Program-made: the position numbers and the translations under genes
Shown: positions 55,626 to 64,000 of the stretch, piece after piece
How the letters are laid out: each line of letters opens with the position of its first letter
How positions within the stretch are numbered: the first letter of the stretch is position 1
Notes under the pieces: generated by a model
What the model saw: only the letters and a program-made list of their open reading frames with translations
What the model was told of the DNA's origin: nothing
Databases searched by the model: none
DNA from: JAHDFB01 sp965658745
Lineage (GTDB): Bacteria > Bacteroidota > Bacteroidia > Chitinophagales > Saprospiraceae
Assembly (NCBI GenBank): GCA_965658745.1
Contig: CBFHTK010000006.1
Span: 62,001-126,000, forward strand
Direction: 5' to 3'
Length of the DNA: 64,000 bases

Positions 55626-56519
55626 ATGCGTCAATATCTCTCCCTACTGCAGCACGTACTCGATCACGGTGTCGAGAAATCAGATCGTACTGGCACAGGC
55701 ACTATAAGTACTTTCGGATATCAAATGCGTTTCGATCTGTCGGAAGGGTTTCCGATGGTTACCACAAAAAAACTTCATTTAAAATCGATCATTTATGAGC
55801 TATTATGGTTTATAAAAGGCGATACAAATGTCAAATACCTTCAGGAAAACGGAGTTAGAATATGGAATGAGTGGGCCGATGAGAACGGTGATCTTGGCCC
55901 GGTATACGGTAAGCAATGGCGAAGTTGGCAAGGGGCTGACGGTAAAACTGTAGATCAGCTAATGAAGGTAGTTTCAACCTTAAAAGAAAATCCTGATTCA
56001 AGGCGCATGATTATTAACGCTTGGAATGTCGGGGAACTTGATAAGATGGCTTTGACACCTTGTCACTGTATGTTTCAGTTTTACGTAGCGGATGGTAAAC
56101 TTTCATGTCAACTTTTTCAAAGATCCGCAGATTGTTTTTTAGGAGTTCCTTTCAACATTGCTTCTTATGCGCTTTTTACTATGATGATCGCACAAGTATG
56201 CAATTTGGAAGTGGGTGAGTTTGTCCATACATTTGGAGATGCACATATTTATAAAGATCATCTGGAGCAAACCAAATTGCAGCTTAGTAGAGATCCAAGA
56301 CCGCTCCCGACAATGAAAATTAATNNNNNNNNNNNNNNNNNNNNNNNNNNNNNNNNNNNNNNNNNNNNNNNNNNNNNNNNNNNNNNNNNNNNNNNNNNNN
56401 NNNNNNNNNNNNNNNNNNNNNNNCCAGAAGTACATAGTATACTGGATTTTACATATGAAGATTTTACATTAATTGATTATAACCCACATCCTCACATCAA
56501 GGCAAAAGTTTCTGTGTGA
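55626..56519 (+). CDS. thyA: Thymidylate synthase ThyA (interrupted by a run of Ns)
   Basis: Makes dTMP from dUMP with methylene-tetrahydrofolate. Residues show RTGTGTISTFGYQMRFDL, the PVYGKQWRSW segment, the catalytic cysteine in LTPCHCMFQFYV, QRSADCFLGVPFNIASYAL and THTFGD-like VHTFGDAHIY. Ns at 56325-56423 interrupt it after LPTMKIN; translation resumes at PEVHSILDFTYEDF and ends IKAKVSV. With Ns the frame gives 297 residues; without them 264, the usual length, and the join LPTMKIN-PEVHSI is itself a normal sequence. The ATG at 55626 starts the family's conserved QYLSLLQHVL helix; an upstream extension is not conserved. Confidence 0.93.
   Translation: MRQYLSLLQHVLDHGVEKSDRTGTGTISTFGYQMRFDLSEGFPMVTTKKLHLKSIIYELLWFIKGDTNVKYLQENGVRIWNEWADENGDLGPVYGKQWRSWQGADGKTVDQLMKVVSTLKENPDSRRMIINAWNVGELDKMALTPCHCMFQFYVADGKLSCQLFQRSADCFLGVPFNIASYALFTMMIAQVCNLEVGEFVHTFGDAHIYKDHLEQTKLQLSRDPRPLPTMKINXXXXXXXXXXXXXXXXXXXXXXXXXXXXXXXXXPEVHSILDFTYEDFTLIDYNPHPHIKAKVSV
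56325..56423. other. Run of 99 Ns (assembly gap)
   Basis: All 99 bases are unresolved. Since the flanking thyA codons join without loss when the run is removed, the true gap length is probably near zero. Confidence 0.95.
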
Positions 56520-56582
56520 GCTTGTGTATTTAGTTGGTTTATTTAGATAGCGTCTAAATAGAATTGAAGGAAGATAAAATAA

Positions 56583-56613
56583 TTGTGCAAACTTAGATAG
56601 GTACCTATTTTTG
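56583..56613 (+). promoter_or_regulatory. Putative promoter of the alternative complex III operon
   Basis: TTG (56583-56585), 20 bases, then TATTTTTG (56606-56613) resemble the Bacteroidota -33/-7 pair. It lies 88 bases before the actA ATG in the gap after thyA. Confidence 0.45.
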
Positions 56614-56701
56614 CGGGAATGTTGTGTTTTGTCATGGTAAAGTGAATTTGAAAACTTTTGACCATGCAAAACACGCTTAATTTAAAGTTCATACAAACAC
56701 G

Positions 56702-58126
56702 ATGATAGTAAGAAATTTAGCTTCATTCGGGAAATCACTGCTCTTAGTATTTCTCATGGCATATGGAACCACTTCGATGGCACAGGTTTCTGCTGACGCA
56801 GGAAAAACTTTGTTCCGTAATTATTGTGCATCTTGTCACGATAAGGGTATGCAGAAAAATATGACTGGTCCTGCACTTGCGGGAGTTCAGGAGCGTTGGG
56901 CTGATTATCCAGAATCTGATTTGTACGCATGGATTAGAAATTCACAAGCTTTGATAGCTTCAGGTCATCCGCGTGCAACCGAACTATGGGAAACGTATAA
57001 TGGTGTTATCATGACAGCGTACCCAAATCTAACAGATGATGATATAGGTTCTCTTTTAGCTTACATCAATGGTGTAGCTAATGGTACTTATGGTGTAAAA
57101 GCTGGCGTAGTTGCTGTAGCAGAAGAGGAAGAGGAAGACGAAGCTACTAGTCCTTGGTTATACGTTGGATTGCTAGGACTTCTTGCAATTCTTGCATTAG
57201 TTTTAGCAAGAGTAATAGGTAACTTAAATGTCATTGCTACTAAGAAAGAGAATCCTGATGCAATTGTTGAACGCAAATCGATTTTAGATATCTTGACAAG
57301 TAAAGGTTTGATTGGCTTTGTTCTATTTGCATTTGTATTATTAGGTGGTTATACAACTGTTAATAATGCGGTTTCTTTAGGCCGTCAACAAGGATATGCA
57401 CCAGATCAGCCAATAAAGTTTTCTCATGAGACGCACGCTGGTCTAAATAAGATTGAATGTCAGTATTGTCACGATGGAGCCAGAAGGTCCAAGCATTCTG
57501 TAATTCCGGCTACTAACACTTGTATGAATTGCCACAAGGCTATTAATTATGGATCTGAATATGGAACTGCTGAGATTACGAAGATCTATGCTTCTGTAGG
57601 ATATGACCCGATCAAAGGGAAGTATATAGATAACTATGAAAATATGCCTGAAGATTCGATATCTATGTTGTACAAGGATTGGATCAAAAAAGCTAACGCT
57701 GAGAATGACGAAGAGCTAGAGAATGCAACAGATGAGCAGCTAGGACGAATTGCAGACAAGCAATTTGAAGCTTTGAAGGCAAGTTTAACAAATGAAGTAA
57801 AAACTGAGATACCTGGTCCAATAGAATGGACTAGAATACACAATCTGCCAGATCATGTCTATTTCAATCATGCGCAGCATGTAACAGTAGGACAAGTAGA
57901 ATGTCAAACATGTCACGGGCAAGTTCAAGAAATGGAAGTTGTACAGCAGATGTCACCGTTATCAATGGGATGGTGTATCAATTGTCACAGACAAACAGAA
58001 GTTAATTTTAATGATACATATTACAGTGCTTACGAAGACTATCACAAAGAAATGAAAGATGGTGACCGTACTAAAGTTACTGTAGAAGATATTGGAGGTC
58101 TTGAATGTCAAAAATGTCATTACTAG
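56702..58126 (+). CDS. actA: Alternative complex III subunit ActA, multiheme cytochrome c
   Basis: A 474-residue periplasmic electron carrier of alternative complex III, the quinol:cytochrome oxidoreductase of many Bacteroidota. Six CXXCH haem sites: CASCH (42-46), CQYCH (253-257), CMNCH (274-278), CQTCH (401-405), CINCH (425-429) and CQKCH (469-473). A signal peptide (to SMAQ) leads a one-haem cytochrome c domain (28-125), then two membrane helices (~150-172 and ~201-220) form a hairpin that returns the remaining five haems to the periplasm. First gene of the act operon; actB begins 59 bases later. Confidence 0.95.
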   Translation: MIVRNLASFGKSLLLVFLMAYGTTSMAQVSADAGKTLFRNYCASCHDKGMQKNMTGPALAGVQERWADYPESDLYAWIRNSQALIASGHPRATELWETYNGVIMTAYPNLTDDDIGSLLAYINGVANGTYGVKAGVVAVAEEEEEDEATSPWLYVGLLGLLAILALVLARVIGNLNVIATKKENPDAIVERKSILDILTSKGLIGFVLFAFVLLGGYTTVNNAVSLGRQQGYAPDQPIKFSHETHAGLNKIECQYCHDGARRSKHSVIPATNTCMNCHKAINYGSEYGTAEITKIYASVGYDPIKGKYIDNYENMPEDSISMLYKDWIKKANAENDEELENATDEQLGRIADKQFEALKASLTNEVKTEIPGPIEWTRIHNLPDHVYFNHAQHVTVGQVECQTCHGQVQEMEVVQQMSPLSMGWCINCHRQTEVNFNDTYYSAYEDYHKEMKDGDRTKVTVEDIGGLECQKCHY

Positions 58127-58185
58127 ACTGAACTATAATCATTGAAACATAAATAATATTACTTAGAATTAATTCAATACAGAAT

Positions 58186-61100
58186 ATGAAAGGAAAAGAT
58201 CAAGGTGTTTGGATAGGAGAAAAGGATCTTACTAACGACCCTGACTTTATAGAAATTTCTCAGCAAGAGTTTGCTTCTATGCCAGAAGCACTAGGAAATG
58301 CTGAAGCTGTTGAGCAATTAGGCGGTAACCGTAGAGATTTTTTAAAGATGCTTGGTTTCGGTGTTGGTGCAGCGACTATTGCAGCAGGCTGCGATATTCC
58401 TGTGAAGAGAGCAATTCCATACGTTGTAAAACCGGACACTATCGTACCAGGAGTAGCTTCATACTATGCTACTACATTTGTAGAAGGAGGTGACTACGCT
58501 TCCGTTCTTGTCAAGACAAGAGAGGGGCGTCCCATTAAGATAGAAGGTAATGATCTTGTGGGTTACGGTGGAACATCTGCAAGAGCACAAGCTTCTGTGT
58601 TGAATTTATATGACACTGCTCGATTTAGATCACCTCAAATTGGCAAAGGTGGCGATAGAGCTGAGACTAGTTGGGCTGATTTAGATGAAAAAGCAATGAG
58701 TGTATTGGCGAGTTCAACGTCGATCAGGCTTGTTACTTCTTCAATTTACAGTCCGTCTACAACACGAGCGATTGAAGCGTTCAAAGCTAAGTATCCGTCA
58801 ACACAGCATATTCAATATGATAGTGTTTCTTACGCTGGTCTTTTAGATGCCAACGAAGAAAACTTTGGCATGCGTGCTATGCCTGCCTACAGATTTGATC
58901 AAGCAGATGTTGTGGTCAGCTTCGATGCTGATTTCATAGGGAATTGGGGTGACAGTACAAAATACTCTGTTGACTTTATTAACAACAGAAAAATAGATAA
59001 AGTAGAAGGGGCTAAAATGAGCAGACTTTATCAAGTTGAGTCTCATATGTCGTTGACTGGGTCAAATGCAGATAACAGAATTCTAGTCAAGCCATCAGAA
59101 CAAGGTGCTGCGATCGTTACTCTTTATAATATGATCACGGGAAGCAGCTTAAGTGCAAGCAGCCTGAATCAGGAAGCAGAAACTGCTTTACAGGCAGCAG
59201 CCCAAGAGTTGAAAGCTGCAAGAGGTAAATCTATAGTAGTTTCTGGTACTAATAATAAAGGGGAGCAAGTACTCGTAAATGCAATCAATGATTATTTAGG
59301 TAACTTAGGAAATACAATTGATTTTTCAGAAGCCTTGATGACACGTCAAGGAAGCGATAAGGAGATCTCGTCTCTTGTCAATGAAATGAATAGTGGCAGT
59401 GTTGATACTGTTATTTTCATGCAAGTAAATCCTGCTTACGATTTTAAATCGAATGGGAAATTTGCATCTGGTCTAGAGAAGGTGAAAAATAAATTGAGCA
59501 TTTCTTACTCAAATGACGAGACTACTGATCAAAGTGATATGGTAGCAGCAGTAAGTCATTATCTAGAATCTTGGGGAGATGCTCAGCCGGTAAAAGGTAT
59601 GTATACTTTGATGCAACCAACGATCAATACCATTTTTGATACAAGACAAGCAGGTGAAACCTTACTTTCTTGGGCTGGTGTAGATTTCGGTGATTCATAT
59701 ATGAATTTTGTGCAGCAAGGTTGGAAAGAAGATGTTTTTGGACTTCAATCTATGTTTGGAGGATTCCAGAGATTTTGGGAGTCAGCTCTTCATGATGGTA
59801 TATTCAAATCAGGTGAAACAGCAGGTAGTGTGAGTTTCTCTGGAGATACGGCATCTGCTGCTGGACAAGTGACAAAAACAGTATCAGGAGACGGAATCGA
59901 ATTAAAGATATATGAAGGACATCTTGGAAATGGTGCATATACCAATAATCCATGGTTGATGGAAATGCCGGATCCAATTACACGAACTGTGTGGGGAAAT
60001 CATCTTGCTATACCGGTGGATTTTGATGGAGTTAGCACTATGATCTCGATGCATGATCTTAAAGATGGTGACTTAGTAGATCTAACAGTTAACGGAGAAA
60101 CTATTACTGTTCCCGTTGTACAGCAATTCGGTCAAGCACCTGCAACTGCTGCTTTAGCACTAGGTTATGGCCGAGAGGTTGGAGGGCTTTGTGCAAAAGG
60201 CGTGGGAGTTGACATGAATAAGTCAGTTTCTGTTGACAAGCAAGGATATAGAACTTATTCTGTTCCAAATGTAGAAATATCTGCAAAAGTTGGAGAAGAT
60301 AAAGAATTTGCAAGTGTTCAGTATCACCATACATACGGGGTAAAAGATACTGATGAAGCAACTGGTGAGATGATTAATGCTGATGAGGCTGCTTTAGTCT
60401 CATTTAGCTATGGTCTTGGAAGTCAGGGTTTTCAGGGAGCTTTAACAGATAGATCTGTTATGTACTATTCAAGCCTTGAAGGTTTGAAAGATAGTGTTGA
60501 GCACTTGAATGAAAAAAGAGCACATGCTCAGCATTTGAATGATCAGCAAATCTATGGTGGTCACGATAAGATGTACAAGAATGGGCATCATTGGGGAATG
60601 CATGTAGATTTGAACTCTTGTACTGGATGTGCAGCATGTACAGTTGCATGTATGGCCGAGAATAATGTTCCTGTTGTAGGTAAAAGAGAGGTTAGTAGAC
60701 ACCATGAGATGACATGGTTGAGAATCGATAGATACTACTATGGAAAGTTAGAGAATCCAAATACGGTTTATCAGCCGATGATGTGTCAGCACTGTGATAA
60801 CGCTCCGTGCGAGAATGTTTGTCCAGTAAATGCTACAAACCACTCTTCTGAAGGACTTAATCAAATGACCTACAACAGATGTGTTGGTACTAGATATTGT
60901 GCAAATAACTGTCCTTATAAAGTAAGAAGATTTAACTGGTTGGATTATACAACAGCGGATATCTTCCCTGGGAACCAACCAACGATAAATAATGAAGAGA
61001 TTCCTTTTGGAGCGGATAACTTGACAAGAATGGTATTAAATCCAGATGTTACAGTTCGTTCAAGAGGAGTGATTGAGAAGTGTAGTTTCTGTGTTCAGAG

Positions 61101-61350
61101 AATTCAAGAAGGAAAGTTGACGGCGAAAAAGGAAGAGCGTATGCTTAGAGATAGCGACGTTAAGACAGCTTGTCAAACAGCTTGTCCTACTGGAGCAATT
61201 ACATTTGGTGATATGAATAACAAGAATGGTAATTTGAGCCATAAACTTGAGAATCCACTGAATTTTATTGTTCTGGAAGAAGTGAACGTTAGATCTTCAG
61301 TTCAATACTCTATGCGAGTGAATAATCGTAATGAAAAACTTGACGCTTAA
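58186..61350 (+). CDS. actB: Alternative complex III subunit ActB, molybdopterin-oxidoreductase-like iron-sulfur protein
   Basis: A 1054-residue subunit exported by a Tat-like signal (RRDFLKMLGFG near residue 46). Residues ~60-750 resemble the catalytic part of molybdopterin oxidoreductases, but ActB in this complex is known not to carry the cofactor. The C-terminal quarter (about 800-1010) has four cysteine sets for iron-sulfur clusters: CTGCAACTVAC, CQHCDNAPCENVC, CVGTRYCANNC and the pair CSFC...CQTAC. These pass electrons from the membrane quinol site to the haems. Between actA and actC with short gaps, so one operon. Confidence 0.95.
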   Translation: MKGKDQGVWIGEKDLTNDPDFIEISQQEFASMPEALGNAEAVEQLGGNRRDFLKMLGFGVGAATIAAGCDIPVKRAIPYVVKPDTIVPGVASYYATTFVEGGDYASVLVKTREGRPIKIEGNDLVGYGGTSARAQASVLNLYDTARFRSPQIGKGGDRAETSWADLDEKAMSVLASSTSIRLVTSSIYSPSTTRAIEAFKAKYPSTQHIQYDSVSYAGLLDANEENFGMRAMPAYRFDQADVVVSFDADFIGNWGDSTKYSVDFINNRKIDKVEGAKMSRLYQVESHMSLTGSNADNRILVKPSEQGAAIVTLYNMITGSSLSASSLNQEAETALQAAAQELKAARGKSIVVSGTNNKGEQVLVNAINDYLGNLGNTIDFSEALMTRQGSDKEISSLVNEMNSGSVDTVIFMQVNPAYDFKSNGKFASGLEKVKNKLSISYSNDETTDQSDMVAAVSHYLESWGDAQPVKGMYTLMQPTINTIFDTRQAGETLLSWAGVDFGDSYMNFVQQGWKEDVFGLQSMFGGFQRFWESALHDGIFKSGETAGSVSFSGDTASAAGQVTKTVSGDGIELKIYEGHLGNGAYTNNPWLMEMPDPITRTVWGNHLAIPVDFDGVSTMISMHDLKDGDLVDLTVNGETITVPVVQQFGQAPATAALALGYGREVGGLCAKGVGVDMNKSVSVDKQGYRTYSVPNVEISAKVGEDKEFASVQYHHTYGVKDTDEATGEMINADEAALVSFSYGLGSQGFQGALTDRSVMYYSSLEGLKDSVEHLNEKRAHAQHLNDQQIYGGHDKMYKNGHHWGMHVDLNSCTGCAACTVACMAENNVPVVGKREVSRHHEMTWLRIDRYYYGKLENPNTVYQPMMCQHCDNAPCENVCPVNATNHSSEGLNQMTYNRCVGTRYCANNCPYKVRRFNWLDYTTADIFPGNQPTINNEEIPFGADNLTRMVLNPDVTVRSRGVIEKCSFCVQRIQEGKLTAKKEERMLRDSDVKTACQTACPTGAITFGDMNNKNGNLSHKLENPLNFIVLEEVNVRSSVQYSMRVNNRNEKLDA

Positions 61351-61373
61351 TTTTAAATTTTAGATAAGAAAAT

Positions 61374-62789
61374 ATGAGTGCACCTGTATCAGCAATAAGA
61401 GAGCCCTTAATAACCGGGCATAAAACCTACCACCAGATCACTGAGGATCTAGTGTCTCCTACGGAGAAAGCACCTAATTTAATGTGGGTCATAGCTTTTT
61501 CAGTAGCTGCAGCATTAGCTACTTTCGGAGTGTTCTGTATTGCCTGGACAATCTGGTTCGGAATTGGAACTTGGAACTTGAATAGGACAATTGGTTGGGG
61601 TTGGGATATCACCAACTTCGTATGGTGGATTGGTATAGGTCACGCCGGAACATTGATTTCCGCGATCTTGCTACTTTTCCGTCAAAAATGGAGAACAGGT
61701 GTTAACCGAGCCGCAGAGGCAATGACAATATTTGCCGTATTATGTGCTGCACTTTTCCCAGGTATACACGTTGGTAGAGCATGGGTTGTTTTCTACTTTT
61801 TCCCTTATCCAAACACTAGAGGACCTCTTTGGCCTAATTTCAATTCGCCACTCTTATGGGATTTGTTTGCGATTAGTACTTATTTCACTGTTTCACTTCT
61901 ATTCTGGTACACAGGTTTAGTTCCAGATTTTGCAACAGTAAGAGATAGAGCAAGAGGGATAAGAAAGAAGATTTACCATTTCCTTTCTTTTGGATGGAAC
62001 GGATCCGCAAAACACTGGCAGAGATGGGAGTCAATCTCTTTGGTACTCGCAGGTCTAGCAACACCACTTGTACTTTCAGTTCACACGATTGTAAGTTTTG
62101 ATTTCGCAACATCAGTAATTCCAGGATGGCACACAACGATTTTCCCTCCGTACTTTGTCGCAGGGGCAATCTTCTCTGGATTTGCAATGGTATTGACACT
62201 GATGCTGATCACAAGAAAAATATTAAAACTCGAGGATTATATTACACTGGCTCACATTGAGTCGATGAATAAAGTAATATTAGTTACAGGTACAATTGTA
62301 GGGGTTGCCTACCTTACTGAGCTGTTTATCGCTTGGTATTCAGGTTATGTCTATGAGCAATTTGCGTTTTTCAACAGAGCGTTGGGACCGTATTGGTGGT
62401 CATATTTTGGTATGATGTTCTGTAATGTGGTATCGCCTCAGTTCTTCTGGAGTCGAAAAATTAGAAGAAGTGTTGTCTGGACATTCTTTTTATCAATAGT
62501 TGTGAACATAGGAATGTGGTTTGAGCGATTTGTGATCATTGCTACTACTTTAGCAAGAGATTACTTGCCTTCAAGCTGGAGTTTTTATGTACCGACATGG
62601 GTCGAGATCGGGATCTTTACTGGGACAATTGGAATATTCTTTGTTTTGTATTTAATCTTCGTTAGAGTCGCACCAGTTGTGGCAATTGCTGAAGTAAAGA
62701 GTATTTTGAAATCATCCGGAGATCAGTACTCTGGACACGGCAGTCAACAAGCAGTTACTGATACTGCTGTAGAAGCAGATAACCAATAA
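61374..62789 (+). CDS. actC: Alternative complex III subunit ActC, NrfD/PsrC-type membrane protein
   Basis: A 471-residue inner-membrane subunit with about ten hydrophobic helices. It carries the NrfD-like quinol-oxidising pattern (WWIGIGHAGTLISAILLLFRQKWR, SVHTIVSFDFATSVIPGWH, PPYFVAGAIFSGFAMVL) and ends in a soluble tail. It is thought to hold the quinol site that feeds ActB. 24 bases downstream of actB; actD begins 22 bases after its stop. Confidence 0.95.
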   Translation: MSAPVSAIREPLITGHKTYHQITEDLVSPTEKAPNLMWVIAFSVAAALATFGVFCIAWTIWFGIGTWNLNRTIGWGWDITNFVWWIGIGHAGTLISAILLLFRQKWRTGVNRAAEAMTIFAVLCAALFPGIHVGRAWVVFYFFPYPNTRGPLWPNFNSPLLWDLFAISTYFTVSLLFWYTGLVPDFATVRDRARGIRKKIYHFLSFGWNGSAKHWQRWESISLVLAGLATPLVLSVHTIVSFDFATSVIPGWHTTIFPPYFVAGAIFSGFAMVLTLMLITRKILKLEDYITLAHIESMNKVILVTGTIVGVAYLTELFIAWYSGYVYEQFAFFNRALGPYWWSYFGMMFCNVVSPQFFWSRKIRRSVVWTFFLSIVVNIGMWFERFVIIATTLARDYLPSSWSFYVPTWVEIGIFTGTIGIFFVLYLIFVRVAPVVAIAEVKSILKSSGDQYSGHGSQQAVTDTAVEADNQ

Positions 62790-62810
62790 TTAGGCATTAA
62801 CTAGAAAGAA

Positions 62811-63332
62811 ATGGCAAAAGTAACAAAGGACGTAATATTTGGTCTATACAATGATGAAACAGACTTGATGAAAGCCGTTAAAGTGGCTAATAGCAAGCAT
62901 ATCGAAATAATGGAAGTGTTTACACCTTTTCCTGTTCACGGTTTAGATCCGCTCTTGGGTTTTGAAGAATCAAGACTACACATGGGAGGTTTCGTTTACG
63001 GAGCAATTGGAACACTTACTGCCTTTTTGGGGATGAGTTGGATTTTTACAAAAGATTGGCCAATAATCTTTGGTGGAAAACCCTACTGGTCGGTACCGGC
63101 TTTCATTCCGATCACTTTCGAATTAACAGTATTGTTTGCGGCAATCGGTATGGTTGTAACATTTTACATTGTTAATGGTATGGGGCCAGGGATTAAGTTA
63201 CCAATTCTTGATAATAGAATTACCGATGATAAATTTTGTATTGCTTTTGATAAGTCAGAAGTTGATGCTTCAGTTGCTGAGAGTTTCTTTACAGAGACAG
63301 GTGCTGATGAAGTCAACTCTAAAATTATATAA
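62811..63332 (+). CDS. actD: Alternative complex III subunit ActD (DUF3341)
   Basis: A 173-residue protein with two membrane helices (FVYGAIGTLTAFLGMSWIF and a second near FELTVLFAAIGMVVTFYI) after a soluble N-terminus with MEVFTPFPVHGLDPLLG, the DUF3341 signature. It is a structural subunit of complex III without haem or iron-sulfur sites. Fourth in the operon order A-B-C-D-E; 21 bases before actE. Confidence 0.94.
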   Translation: MAKVTKDVIFGLYNDETDLMKAVKVANSKHIEIMEVFTPFPVHGLDPLLGFEESRLHMGGFVYGAIGTLTAFLGMSWIFTKDWPIIFGGKPYWSVPAFIPITFELTVLFAAIGMVVTFYIVNGMGPGIKLPILDNRITDDKFCIAFDKSEVDASVAESFFTETGADEVNSKII

Positions 63333-63353
63333 TAGAACATTCAACTACGATTG

Positions 63354-64000
63354 ATGAAAATTAATTATAACAATATCCTGATCGCTATGAGCCTATTTGT
63401 ATGGCTCGTGATTAGCTCATGTCAAAGACCTCATGACAACGTGCCAGGAAGTGAGTTCATGCCAGATATGGCTCACTCGGTAGCTTACGAGTCTAACCAT
63501 TACCTCTACTATTATAATAATACATGGGGTAGTGAAGATGAATACTATAAGTATGCGAAGCCAAAAGAGCCTGTGAAAGGAACGGTACCTCGAGGCTACG
63601 CTGGTCTTGTGCAAGCTACTTCGTCTGATGTAGCAAAAAGTTTAAACGGTAGCTTAACAAATTCAAGTATCTCTGTTCCTATGAACGGAAGCGTACCTTA
63701 TCCTTATGAAGACACTGAAGATGATAGAATGAAAGCGGCTGCTGATATAATGCAGAATCCTTTTCCAATCACTGATGCTGAAATGAAAGAAGCAAAAGAA
63801 CTCTATAATATCTTTTGTGGAATTTGTCATGGTGAAAAGGGAGATGGAGCGGGATATCTCGTTCGCGAAGATGGTGGTAAATACCCAGCACAGCCTGCAA
63901 ATTTATTGCTTGATCAATATGTTGATATGAGCAACGGACAATACTATCACGCTATAATGTACGGAAAGAATATGATGGGTGCATATAAAGACAAGCTGTC
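63354..64000 (+). CDS. actE: Alternative complex III subunit ActE, mono-haem cytochrome c lipoprotein (3' end outside window)
   Basis: The frame starts at ATG 63354 and is open to the end of the window, giving 215 residues. It has a lipoprotein signal (WLVISSC, Cys23), and a single c-haem site CGICH at about 155-159 in the context LYNIFCGICHGEKGDGAGY, as in the family. ActE passes electrons from ActA to the terminal oxidase side. 21 bases after the actD stop. The cut end loses the C-terminal part of the cytochrome domain (methionine ligand); actF and oxidase genes, if present, lie beyond the window. Confidence 0.93.
   Translation, partial: MKINYNNILIAMSLFVWLVISSCQRPHDNVPGSEFMPDMAHSVAYESNHYLYYYNNTWGSEDEYYKYAKPKEPVKGTVPRGYAGLVQATSSDVAKSLNGSLTNSSISVPMNGSVPYPYEDTEDDRMKAAADIMQNPFPITDAEMKEAKELYNIFCGICHGEKGDGAGYLVREDGGKYPAQPANLLLDQYVDMSNGQYYHAIMYGKNMMGAYKDKL

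Noticed and set aside
56139..56435. Minus-strand frame across thyA and the N run
   Set aside because: It is antisense to thyA and runs through unresolved bases.
1..64000. CRISPR arrays, tRNA or rRNA genes, insertion sequences
   Set aside because: No regularly spaced direct repeats, cloverleaf-like sequences, rRNA motifs or transposase genes were seen on either strand.

Overview
The window looks like a chromosomal stretch of a Gram-negative member of the Bacteroidota, probably an aerobic, Saprospira/Flavobacteria-like marine or environmental bacterium. The evidence is family content and signals: SprB-type repeats, a CHU_C-type (type IX secretion) C-terminal domain followed by a PorP/SprF gene, an alternative complex III operon, KDO synthesis for LPS, many short Bacteroidota-style lipoprotein signals, almost no Shine-Dalgarno sites, and TAnnTTTG-type -7 promoter boxes. 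Base composition is AT-rich throughout. I cannot fix the genus from sequence alone.

Layout. 1-6045 (+): a molybdenum cofactor (Moco) locus, moeA (cut by the window edge), a ModE-like regulator, a TauE/SafE permease, moaD, a MoeB-rhodanese fusion, moaE, a moaC-mogA fusion and moaA. 6127-8547 (-): CCA-adding enzyme and DusB, both tRNA processing. 8660-8774: a decayed end of an AraC-type regulator. 8886-12174: a fasciclin lipoprotein convergent with monomeric isocitrate dehydrogenase, sharing a bidirectional terminator. 12512-14880 (-): a periplasmic DsbA-like protein and a two-gene operon encoding coiled-coil proteins, one resembling a membrane-anchored PspA/IM30. 15305-18659 (+): a SprB-repeat lipoprotein, then an ECF sigma factor overlapping a protein that has an inner-membrane helix at one end and an outer-membrane-barrel-like domain at the other. 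18700-19970 (-): TruC-like pseudouridine synthase and a conserved small protein. 20307-22208: YidC. 22209-23361: a region with unusual structured, GC-richer elements around a small lipoprotein gene. 23362-34648: alpha/beta hydrolase, GpsA, PBP1C, a voltage-gated-type K+ channel with a zinc ribbon, DoxX, an FAD-dependent oxidoreductase, KdsA, gamma-glutamyltransferase and a PorV/PorQ-like outer-membrane protein. 34899-40388: a giant alpha-2-macroglobulin lipoprotein. 40516-45084: PepT, type II NADH dehydrogenase, SppA. 45368-52001: an 1861-residue secreted repeat adhesin plus PorP/SprF. 52029-54841 (-): deoxynucleoside kinase, FolK and an alanine/sodium symporter. 55626-56519: thyA with a run of Ns. 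56702-64000 (+): alternative complex III actA-actB-actC-actD-actE (actE cut by the window edge).

Functional links. The Moco genes cover all steps from GTP to the finished cofactor except molybdate import, and no Moco enzyme is visible here; ActB belongs to the molybdopterin oxidoreductase superfamily, but this family in complex III is known to lack the cofactor. Type II NADH dehydrogenase feeds electrons to quinone and complex III oxidises quinol, so both ends of a quinone-based chain are present. PBP1C and alpha-2-macroglobulin, classically paired in proteobacteria, lie about 7 kb apart. The most noteworthy items for follow-up are the trans-envelope sigma-regulator candidate (16417-18659), the PspA-like pair (13284-14880), the K+ channel zinc ribbon, the structured intergenic elements (22340-23345) and the spurious gap inside thyA.
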